Position numbers and translations under genes: made by a program. Below are positions 44,901-52,300 of a DNA stretch of 64,000 nucleotides, piece after piece (positions within the stretch are counted from its first letter, which is position 1; every line of letters starts with the position of its first letter). Under the pieces are notes generated by a model that was given only the letters and a program-made list of their open reading frames with translations, ran no database searches and was not told where the DNA came from. This DNA comes from Nematostella vectensis (taxonomy: Eukaryota; Cnidaria; Anthozoa; Actiniaria; Edwardsiidae): NCBI RefSeq assembly GCF_932526225.1, contig NC_064047.1, positions 14,605,121 through 14,669,120 of the forward strand, given 5' to 3'.

Positions 44901-47078
44901 TGGTTATGCAACCATCGCCCTGGCGTAAATGTTTACCATTTTGGAATGTGCTGCCAAGTAGTCCGCCGACTTTTCTTGGTAGGGGGTACCAACAAGGCTG
45001 CTATTGGCTCTGTATGCGCGTGGTAGTAAGTCAGTAGCCTGTGAAGCACCTCATAAGGATATTATGATATAAAGTGCTGTACAGTACAGTAGTAATTGCA
45101 TTTTTATGTGCTGTTTTGATTTCAGACGGGACTGAGAAGATATCTGCCGGTGATGTCACCTTGTACGGCCTTAACATAATCCTTCCGCTCATCACGGTTG
45201 AACTTCTCAAGGTGGGTCATTTTTTGCCTGCCCCCTTTTATTTTGTATGACGTTAATGAACATAATACCACAGCTCATCATTTTTTCTCCTTAAGTTTCC
45301 CTCCTTATGTGAGGAGTACTTCAAGCTGAGCACCTTCGTATGCGAAGTGTACCCTGAGAAAGTAGTGGCCCTCCCCGATGGGCTATTTCACAACATGATG
45401 TCCACTCTCGAAGTCGGCCTCAGCAAGTATCCTTTACAGCATCTTCGCCTTTATCTGGTACCTTCTCTTACCTCCTGATGATAAACCTTGTACTAGAACA
45501 CACGTAAGGCTGACTAGTACCTGGTCTTACGTCCTGATGATAAACCTTGTACTAGACACACGTAAGGCTGACTAGTACCTGGTCTTACGTCCTAATGGTA
45601 AACCTTGTACTAGAACACAAGACCGACTAGTACCTGGTCTTACGTCCTGATGATAAACCTTGTACTAGACACACGTTAGGCTGACTAGTACCTGGTCTTA
45701 CCTCCTGATGGTAAACCTTGTACTAGAACACACGTAAGGCCGACTAGTACCTGGTCTTACCTCCTGATGGCAAACCTTGTACTAGAACACACGTTAGGCT
45801 AACTAGTACCTGGTCTTACCTCCTGATGGTAAACCTTTTATAGAACATACGCAAGGCTGACTAGTAAACCTTGTACTATAGAGTATTTGCGTTTTTACTT
45901 ACAATACCTGTTTATTACCCGTGACACAGAGAAGGAATCCAGGTAACTGGCTCGCTCTCCTTCTTTAAAGTAGAAGGTTTAGTTATCCTTCCTCGCATGA
46001 GTAATATCCTCTAGAAATAGAACCTATGTATGTACACTCTGAAAACCTAAAACATCTACATAATTTGCCCATTTATGTTTTAATCAAGTATTGTGGCTAT
46101 TTTGACCAAGTGTTGCGGTTCTGCTTAACTCTTGATAGCTACGACTCGGACATCTCGAAGATGTCCCTAGAGAGTGTTGCTTCACTTATTGAGCATTTCT
46201 TCAAAGAAATGCGCGAAAATCCACCGCAACGAATGTTAGAAATTGTCAGACACTTCTTGAGGGTAAGCCATTCGCTCCTTTGGGTACTTAGGATTTTCTC
46301 AGTCCAGGGTGGTTCATTTTATAAAAACTACACCAAAGTCTTCTTAGACAGCGATCATTTTACTTGTGAGGGTGATTCTACTGAATCAGCGGAGCCCGCT
46401 TCTAAACGCACTGCTTACACGGGGCTGTACCTCCATACAACGAACCCCATTCGTCAAATCCTCCGACATCAAATTCTTAACAGTCAAACTTTATCGATAG
46501 AACACACACCTCCATGTAACAGACACATTTTGGGTGATTAGCGCAAAGTCGCCGAACAGAATAAGACATTTTCAAGCAATGTTAAGCATGGACCTATTTC
46601 TCAAAGATATTGCTTAAATTGTTTCAGTTGATATTTAACATGGTCCTGTTGGAGTCGTTTGATATGGATTTACTGCAGCCTGCATCGTGTGCCTTCCATG
46701 CGTTGATTTGCTCTAATCAGGTTTGTACTTCATGTGCTGCACCTTAAGTCAGATTCACTATCACAGTGGTCACCACCATGTTATTCATAATCATCACCAC
46801 CATTTAATCATCATCATCACAACAAATCACCATTATCATCACCATTACCATTTCTGACTCTAATTCTGTTGTTGGTCTAGGGCTATTACACAGAGCTCGT
46901 GCGTAGCCTTCTAGCCCACCAGGGGGACCCTGTGATCTCGCAGAGGCTGCTGGGCGCCTTTCACCAGCTTACCCCCAGCGACATGAAGCTGTCCCTCGAT
47001 AAGCACTCCAAGGCGCAGTTTCGACGAAACCTCGACACATTCCTGGCAAATGTGAAGGGCTTCCTGTGTAGGAAGTGA
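24423..47078 (+). CDS. XPO4: Exportin-4 (importin-beta/karyopherin family), complete 23-exon gene
   Basis: Twenty-three exons with consistent splice sites and phases join into about 1135 residues, compared with about 1150 in vertebrate exportin-4. Similarity runs along the whole length, from [12 protein letters not shown] at the start through the [20 protein letters not shown] block to [12 protein letters not shown] at the end. The protein is an all-helical HEAT-repeat Ran-GTP-dependent nuclear transport receptor; family members export eIF5A and SMAD3 and import some SOX factors. The exons are ordinary, but introns 5, 6, 7, 10, 15, 16 and 20 hold minisatellites up to about 2 kb, and two introns have U12-type signals. 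The only unresolved junction is exon 6 to 7, where the canonical AT-AC placement leaves the frame short by two bases. Exons are listed in the following three entries. Confidence 0.96.
25255..25722. mobile_element. pogo/Tigger-type MITE in XPO4 intron 1
   Basis: Terminal inverted repeats CAGTGGAACCTGGATTTTAC (25255-25274) and its inverse TAAAATCCAGGTTCCACTG ending at 25722 are flanked by TA on both sides (25253-25254 and 25723-25724). Additional internal subterminal repeats of the ATTTTACGATAT type are present. The 468-bp element has no coding capacity. TIR sequence and TA target match pogo/Tigger-type elements. Confidence 0.8.
27192..27785. mobile_element. MITE with hAT-like CAGGGCTTCTGG ends in XPO4 intron 4
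   Basis: The left end CAAGGCTTCTGGAATTACG and the right end CGCATAATTCCAGAAGCCCTG are inverted repeats of about 20 bp. The interior is built of repeated AAATTACGCGC-like blocks pointing inward from both ends. No 8-bp target duplication could be confirmed by eye, so the hAT label is tentative. Confidence 0.65.
28162..29770 (+). repeat. 23-bp minisatellite seeded on the XPO4 exon 5 donor
   Basis: Unit TTGAGGTGAGTCACAGGGTGTTC, roughly 55 copies, with A/G variation (TTGAG/TTAAG) and TTC/TTG endings. The first unit overlaps the last five bases of exon 5 (TTGAG) and its GTGAGT donor at 28167. Nearly every unit therefore repeats a near-perfect U2 5' splice site. A 300-bp MITE-like insertion splits the array at 28539-28845. 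Confidence 0.95.
28539..28845. mobile_element. MITE-like insertion inside the 23-bp array
   Basis: The left edge GGGTGAATAGGTTGGCGGAT and the right edge GTACCCCTGTTCACCC are inverted repeats (GGGTGAA-AGG core). The interior is rich in GCGGATC/CGGATTT repeats unlike the array. The array resumes at 28846 after a C run, so the element landed in an existing array. Confidence 0.7.
30407..30590 (+). repeat. Short tandem repeats copying the ATATCCTTTT donor
   Basis: The motif ATCATATCCTTTTAGA occurs with ATATCC starting at 30410, 30469, 30496, 30531 and 30566. The first is the apparent exon 6 donor and the last is slightly decayed (ATATCCTTAG). Spacing is 59, 27, 35 and 35 bp, with ATTTAGAT filler. 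Confidence 0.85.
30690..32826. repeat. 27-bp minisatellite in XPO4 intron 6
   Basis: Unit CATAAGAAAGAATGGGTGGTGACATAT (broken here as CATAAGAAAGAATGGG then TGGTGACATAT) repeated about 75-80 times. Shorter units lack the ATATC segment and variants read TAACATAT. Longer blocks recur, so higher-order duplication occurred. Because the unit is a multiple of three, both strands show long open frames that are not genes. The array ends 14 bp before the likely branch site. Confidence 0.95.
30783..30870. repeat. Locally inverted units forming a palindrome
   Basis: Bases 30783-30831 carry about two units in reverse orientation (ACCACCCATTCTTTCTTATG, then ACCCACTCATTCTTATGA) next to forward units beginning at 30832. 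The junction CATTCTTATGATAAGAAAG creates a long hairpin-capable inverted repeat. Confidence 0.85.
33135..33415 (+). repeat. 49-bp minisatellite in XPO4 intron 7
   Basis: Five to six units containing TATTTTATTATATTTAATAT and TACCTAAACTCGCAG. Each unit includes an acceptor-like CTCGCAG. The array ends about 15 bp before the real exon 8 acceptor (TTTGTTTTCAG). Confidence 0.9.
33432..40982 (+). CDS. XPO4: XPO4 exons 8-15 (central part)
   Basis: Exon 8 33432-33589; exon 9 34154-34328; exon 10 34509-34693; exon 11 38427-38623; exon 12 38725-38937; exon 13 39576-39741; exon 14 40427-40633; exon 15 40808-40982. All have AG acceptors and GT donors with matching phases. Recognisable blocks are [15 protein letters not shown] (exon 8), [18 protein letters not shown] (exon 10), [15 protein letters not shown] (exon 11), [19 protein letters not shown] (exon 12), [16 protein letters not shown] (exon 13) and [20 protein letters not shown] (exon 14). 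The last 77 bases of exon 12 and its donor are tandemly duplicated into the intron. Exon 10's donor is the start of a 55-bp minisatellite. Confidence 0.93.
34694..35850 (+). repeat. 55-bp minisatellite starting at the XPO4 exon 10 donor
   Basis: About 21 units that begin GAGTACTTGTTAGAATGAGT and end CCATGTAACACACT. The first unit is the intron start itself (exon/GTGAGTACTTG). Later units read CTGAGTAC in place of GTGAGTAC, so they keep the +3 onward bases but lose the GT. Confidence 0.95.
36160..37735 (+). repeat. 60-bp minisatellite in XPO4 intron 10
   Basis: About 26 units of roughly 60 bp (64 where TGCCTGTCTC replaces TGTCTC). Landmarks are GAGACAGATTCATTCCAATG and CAGCACAAACTTGCAG. Two main variants (GCGAGAC and GCTAGAC) alternate, suggesting multi-unit duplication. 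Confidence 0.95.
38861..39105 (+). repeat. 107-bp tandem duplication across the XPO4 exon 12 donor
   Basis: Copy 1 (38861-38967) consists of the last 77 bases of exon 12, the GTGAGT donor at 38938 and 30 intron bases. Copy 2 (38968-39074) repeats all of it almost perfectly. A partial third copy starts at 39075. Reading past the first donor gives GEFYQIIS and a stop, so only the first donor yields full-length protein. Confidence 0.95.
41091..41759. mobile_element. MITE in XPO4 intron 15
   Basis: The left end GGCCGGTTCCCAAAAGGCCG (41091-41110) and the right end CGGCTTTTCAGAAGCCGGCC are imperfect inverted repeats. Both ends are followed inward by AACCC/GGGTTA-rich subterminal repeats. About 670 bp, no coding capacity. 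Confidence 0.65.
41780..42226. repeat. 17-bp minisatellite in XPO4 intron 15
   Basis: Unit CGTCATGTCACAACACA with CAGGTCAC variants, about 26 copies, immediately after the MITE. Many units contain TGTCAC or GGTCAC. The open frames across it on both strands are by-products of the repeat. Confidence 0.92.
42379..47078 (+). CDS. XPO4: XPO4 exons 16-23 (C-terminal part)
   Basis: Exon 16 42379-42672; exon 17 44428-44494; exon 18 44664-44777; exon 19 45126-45211; exon 20 45296-45426; exon 21 46139-46262; exon 22 46628-46720; exon 23 46881-47078 with stop TGA at 47076-47078. Blocks matching the family include [19 protein letters not shown] (exon 18), [15 protein letters not shown] (exon 19), [18 protein letters not shown] (exon 20), [11 protein letters not shown] (exon 21) and [20 protein letters not shown] (exon 23). 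Exon 20 to 21 uses U12-type signals and joins in frame as [12 protein letters not shown]. All other junctions are ordinary GT-AG. Confidence 0.93.
43146..44245. repeat. 37-bp minisatellite in XPO4 intron 16
   Basis: About 30 highly uniform units with landmarks CATCATTTAGTTTTACTATT and ATCGGAAATAATTGTTG. Variation is limited to single bases (ATC/GTC, CATC/CATT, TTGTTG/TTCTTG), indicating recent expansion or homogenisation. Confidence 0.95.
45427..46138 (+). other. XPO4 intron 20, U12-type GT-AG intron
   Basis: The donor is GTATCCTTTA at 45427, matching the U12 consensus at every key position. CTGCTTAAC (46121-46129) fits the U12 branch-site consensus and is followed about 10 bases later by GATAG at 46134-46138. 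The exon join is in frame (phase 2) and gives GLSN/YDSDIS. The polypyrimidine tract expected of a U2 acceptor is absent. Confidence 0.85.
45455..45880 (+). repeat. 59-bp minisatellite near the start of XPO4 intron 20
   Basis: About seven units with landmarks TACCTGGTCTTACCTCCTGA and CCTTGTACTAGAACACACG. It begins about 28 bp downstream of the U12-type donor. Confidence 0.93.
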
Positions 47079-47445
47079 TCTCTAAACTATTATTTTAGTA
47101 TTAGTTATATTTTTAACCTAGTTATATTTTTAAATTATTGCTATTTTTATTACGGTTGCTAGATTCAACCAGGCCAGGAAGACCAAAAAATATTCAACAA
47201 ATGATATCTAAGTTTTATGAAGTTTTCAAAACAAGAACATACTTTTCCCTAACGCAAAAGTCAAGCGGCGCAAGCATTGTCGAATTGCATTTTAAAAATT
47301 GTCAGCGTGTTGCGTAAAGCTTAAAAATAGTTTTGCTTATTTAAGTGAAGACCATTTCATGTATAACTATTATTGTATCCCATTCTTTGATTTCGCAATT
47401 CTATCCATTCAAGTTCAATAAATAAATGATTTTAGTATAGTATTG
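47079..47445 (+). terminator. XPO4 3' UTR and polyadenylation signal
   Basis: AATAAA at 47417-47422 (overlapping AATAAATAAA) lies about 340 bp after the stop codon, in AT-rich sequence. Cleavage would fall around 47435-47450. No other transcript end is suggested. Confidence 0.65.
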
Positions 47446-47887
47446 TAAGTTGTCTTTTTGAATGTAATTCACTAGTGTACAAAGGACGACGTCCCCAATG
47501 TTCCTTACTGTAGATGGTCAACAATCTTACGGATCGAAAAGTATTGTGGAAAAGTTGCATTTGGTTTCCCCAGCCCTCGGCACGCGCCGCTCTCATGGAT
47601 TTTGCTGTCCAAGGATGGGACGTCACAGCATCCTCGGCACAATCGATTCAGCGTACCGCAGGTTTCAACATCAATGGGGCATTTTTGTATTTTTTTTACA
47701 AAAGCGGTTGTTGTTACATATCTCGTTGATTGTTACACATCCGGGTGATACAGGTCCAACATTCAATCTGATCGCCAGAAAGTATTCCAGTGTGACGGCT
47801 TCAATTATTCAAATAAACATGATGCCCAATGTCTCAGGTAGTAAAATATCGAGAGCCAATTGCTATTGTGCACCAAGAAATGCGCAC

Positions 47888-48265
47888 ATCACCTGTCATG
47901 CGTATCACCAAGGATACCCAATTATCACCTGTCATGCGTATAACCAAGGATACCAAATAATCACCTGTCATGCGCATCACCAAGGATACCCACATCACCT
48001 GTCATGTGCATCACCAAGGATGCCCAATTATCACCTGTCATGCACATCACGGATACTTGCTTATCACCTGTCATGTGCATCACCAAGGGTACCCAATTAT
48101 CACCTGTCATGCGTATAACCAAGGATACCCAATTATCACCTGTCATGCGTATAACCAAGGATACCCAATTATCACCTGTCATGCACATCACGAAGGATAC
48201 TCGCTTATCACCTGTCATGTGCATCACCAAGGATACCCAATTATCACCTGTCATGCTCACCAAGT
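47888..48265. repeat. 36-bp minisatellite
   Basis: About ten units with landmarks ATCACCTGTCATGCG and ACCAAGGATACCC; CGTATAACC and TGCATCACC variants are mixed. Both strands are open across it for this reason only. Confidence 0.93.
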
Positions 48266-48472
48266 AGGAGGGGCTGTGGAGGGTTAACGTGCCCCCTCGT
48301 TGGTCGCTTGGAATTCATAGGGTTCATAAATAATATCAATGCCAAATAAAAGTAACACACAGTCATTGATCATAATACATTATGTTATTTTCATTCAATA
48401 CATTTTTTCAAGATTTTCTAGATACAATAGAATAGTAGCAGTGACTGAATTCTCACTTGCCGTTAACATTTA

Positions 48473-48640
48473 AGGTTTCACAAATACTCAACTGTATGTA
48501 TTACATTGAGTGGAGCAAAGGTTTCACAAATACTCAACTGTATGCATTACATCGAGTGGAGCAAAGTAAGGTTGCACAAATACTCAACTGTATGCATTAC
48601 ATTGAGTGGAGCAAAGTAAGGTTTCACAAATACTCAAATG
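48473..48640. repeat. Approximately 50-bp tandem repeat
   Basis: Three and a half units with landmarks AGGTTTCACAAATACTCAAC and TGAGTGGAGCAAAG, differing by a few bases and a small indel. Confidence 0.88.
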
Positions 48641-49360
48641 TATAGAGGGGGGTTACAGGCTGGTTCTAACTCTTTCATTTGCAGAAAGTCACGTGAATAC
48701 AAAAGACAATGAGAGATCAAAGGGACTTGCACCCTATCTCTGAACCTCCTGGGTCCACATCAATTCACACTTCTTGCTTATGGTATATTGAAATGGCCTC
48801 ATATCAAAATGCCCTCTTTACTTTCAGGTCAAATTAATGAAAACAGCAATAAGATCCCAGATTTCTTATAACAAATGTGACCCATGTCCTGGGAAGGGCA
48901 TTATGATGATAAGGCAGGGAGAGCTGCTCTCTTGCCGAATACTTGTTCACGAGCCACAAAATAACAGCCAAGTTTACTATCTGTAATAACAGCTCCATGA
49001 CATTATAGTTAATAATGCAGGATACTTTACAAAAAATACAATTTCAGCAATGTTGATTTTGCTTTCTATGAAACTCTTCCAAATGACTGATCAACTTCTA
49101 TTACTGAGTTGTGGAAGTTGTCTGTGAATTGACCATGGCTTGAAATATTCCAACCGAGACACTGAAACTATCCACAATGTTCACTTGCCAAAATATTAAG
49201 CTGCCATGACTCAAGCGATTTAATGTTCCTGTGTGAATATCTACTGCACTCTTGTTTTTCCATTCCAGATAACTGGAGCCAAGAAATCCTCTTATCCCTT
49301 CCTCTATACAGTAACAGTGTTTTTGCATCCAAATGGTTATTTTTATGTGATTTGGATCTA

Positions 49361-52300
49361 TTAGAGCTGAAAACAAAAGGTAATTTAGGGTTAGAATAGA
49401 CATTTTTCAAGCAGAAACCTTTAATAAATAATTACAATTAAATGGCTGGGGCAAAGTGTAGCCTTTGAGAAGAACAAACAGTGGAAAAGTGTAGCCTTTG
49501 TGATAAGAATAGACAGGGGTAAAATGTAGCCTTTGTGATAAGAATAGACAGGGGTAAAATGTAGCCTTTGTTATAAGAATAGACAGGGGTAAAGTGTAGC
49601 CTTTGTTATAAGAATAGACAGGGGTAAAGTGTAGCCTTTGTGATAAGAAAAGACAGGGGTAAAGTGTAGCCTTTGTGATAAGAATAGACAGGGGTAAAGT
49701 GTAGCCTTTGTGATAAGAAAAGACAGGGGTAAAGTGTAGCCTTTGTGATAAGAATAGACAGGGGTAAAGTGTAGCCTTTGTGATAAGAATAGACAGGGGT
49801 AAAGTGTAGCCTTTGTGATAAGAATAGACAGGGGTAACGTGTAGCCTTTGTGATAAGAATAGACAGGGGTAAAGTGTAGCCTTTGTGATAAGAATAGATG
49901 GGTAAAGTGTAGCCTTTGTGATAAGAATAGATGGGTAAAGTGTAGCCTTTGTGATAAGAATAGACAGGGGTAAAGTGTAGCCTTTGTGATAAGAATAGAC
50001 AGGGGTAAAGTGTAGCCTTTGTGATCAGAATAGACAGGGGTAAAGTGTAGCCTTTGTGATAAGAATAGACAGGGGTAAAGTGTAGCCTTTGTGATAAGAA
50101 TAGACAGGGGTAAAGTGTAGCCTTTGTGATAAGAATAGACAGGGGTAAAGTGTAGCCTTTGTGATAAGAATAGACAGGGGTAAAGTGTAGCCTTTGTGAT
50201 AAGAATAGACAAGGGTAAAGTGTAGCCTTTGTGATAAGAATAGACAGGGGTAAAGTGTAGCCTTTGTGATTAGAATAGACAGGGGTAAAGTGTAGCCTTT
50301 GTGATTAGAATAGACAGGGGTAAAGTGTAGCCTTTGTGATAAGAATAGACAGGGGTAAAGTGTAGCCTTTGTGATAAGAATAGACAGGGGTGACGTGTAG
50401 CCTTTGTGATAAGAATAGACAGGGGTAAGGTGTAGCCTTTGTGATGAGAATAGATGGGTAAAGTGTAGCCTTTGTGATAAGAATAGACAGGGGTAAAATG
50501 CAGTCTTTGTGATAAGAATAGATGGGTAAAGTGTAGCCTTTGTGATAAGAATAGACAGGGGTAAAGTGTAGCCTTTGTGATAAGAATAGACAGGGGTAAC
50601 GTGTAGCCTTTGTGATAAGAATAGACAGGGGTAAAGTGTAGCCTTTGTGATAAGAATAGACAGGGGTAACGTGTAGCCTTTGTGATAAGAATAGACAGGG
50701 GTAAGGTGTAGCCTTTGTGATGAGAATAGATGGGTAAAGTGTAGCCTTTGTGATAAGAATAGATGGGTAAAGTGTAGCCTTTGTGATAAGAATAGACAGG
50801 GGTAAAGTGTAGTCTTTGTGATAAGAATAGATGGGTAAAGTGTAGCCTTTGTGATAAGAATAGACAGGGGTAACGTGTAGCCTTTGTGATAAGAATAGAC
50901 AGGGGTAAAGTGTAGCCTTTGTGATCAGAATAGACAGGGGTAAAGTGTAGCCTTTGTGATAAGAATAGACAGGGGTAAAGTATAGCCTTTGTGATAAGAA
51001 TAGATGGGTAAAGTGTAGCCTTTGTGATTAGAATAGACAGGGGTAAAGTGTAGCCTTTGTGATAAGAATAGACAGGGGTAAAGTGTAGCCTTTGTGATAA
51101 GAATAGACAGGGGTAAAGTGTAGCCTTTGTGATAAGAATAGACAGGGGTAAAGTGTAGCCTTTGTGATAAGAATAGACAGGGGTAAAGTGTAGCCTTTGT
51201 GAAGACAACACCTCAACTCTATAGCTTTAACACTTACTGCATCAATTTCAGCTTCCTCGCCTCCTTCATCATACACGTCATCAAAGGTGATCTCGTCCTC
51301 TTCCTCTGGTCCAAACATGTTAGTGTCATTGATTTTAGCTGTTGATAAAAATGACCAACATGTTCTCATCAATTACAATAAAAGTATAGACAGTTTAAAT
51401 GTATTCACATACTTCTAAGGGCCCCCCCCAATCATTTACAAACTTTTTTTGTAAAAACAATGGCAATAAAGATGGCAGAAAAATATTAAATTGAAATGAT
51501 GGCACATGCAAATACATCTTTCAGTTGAGTTTAAACTTGAAGCGCTTTATTGTCTATCAATAGCCTAAAAGTGAGCTTGGGATCTGGCTGCACTATGCTA
51601 AGTGCTGTAATGAATCACACTTCTGTTTCTTTCAGAATTTAAAATGCAGCTAAAGCCATGGGGATACAATGTCAAACTAGCACAGAGTAAACTTAGTAAT
51701 TTCGAGTCAGTACTTGTAGGTTGAAGCCCCAGGAGTATTCAAATTATTAAAACACAAATTTTGCCCCTTAAAACTATAAAGTCACAACAGATGAATATTT
51801 TGTTTTCAATATTATGTTAATTAGGATAAGCAATTTCCAATTTATAAGATAAAAAAAGATTGGGTTATAAGATGAAAAAAAAGATTGGGTCATTTTGGAG
51901 TAGAATTAGTGTGTCTTATACATGGGAAAATAATATACCTGGTGAATAGCAAAAAGGCACAAGCTTTTCAGTAGGGTAAATTAGTCAACCACATTTACTT
52001 GATAAAAATAACAGTACTGTAGTTTATTATTACAACCTCTATGGATTGTATCATACCATTCTCAGGCAGTTCACCATAGGCCTTGAGGTTCCTTGCCTCG
52101 TCTGGGTTATAGCGCAGAATCACGTCAGCTTTGGTATCCTGATAGTCCCGCAGCCCCAGCAGTATAATGTCCCCTGTGTTTATCCACACCTACAGCATAA
52201 TGCACCATCTAAGTTCATATAAGCCATACTATATCTGAAGTTGTCCAAAGTCTTGTTAGTGGCTAGCTCTAGTTTCATTCATTTTTTATATTTAAGTCTT

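Larger units (their letters stand above)
47446..49213. other. Intergenic region between the convergent XPO4 and eIF1A genes
   Basis: Contains two minisatellites (listed separately). The plus frames at 47498-47840 do not match anything I recognise. A minus-strand ATTAAA at 49219-49224 could serve the eIF1A gene, which would put that transcript's end near 49200. Confidence 0.45.

Noticed and set aside
47498-48287. 206-codon plus frame and companions
   Set aside because: The second half is the 36-bp minisatellite and the first half matches nothing I recognise. It follows the XPO4 polyadenylation signal without promoter evidence.
49571-51211. Long minus-strand open frames (213 and 313 codons) in the 35-bp array
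   Set aside because: They encode only the minisatellite and shift frame with unit length. Only the short extension from eIF1A exon 5 is of possible interest.
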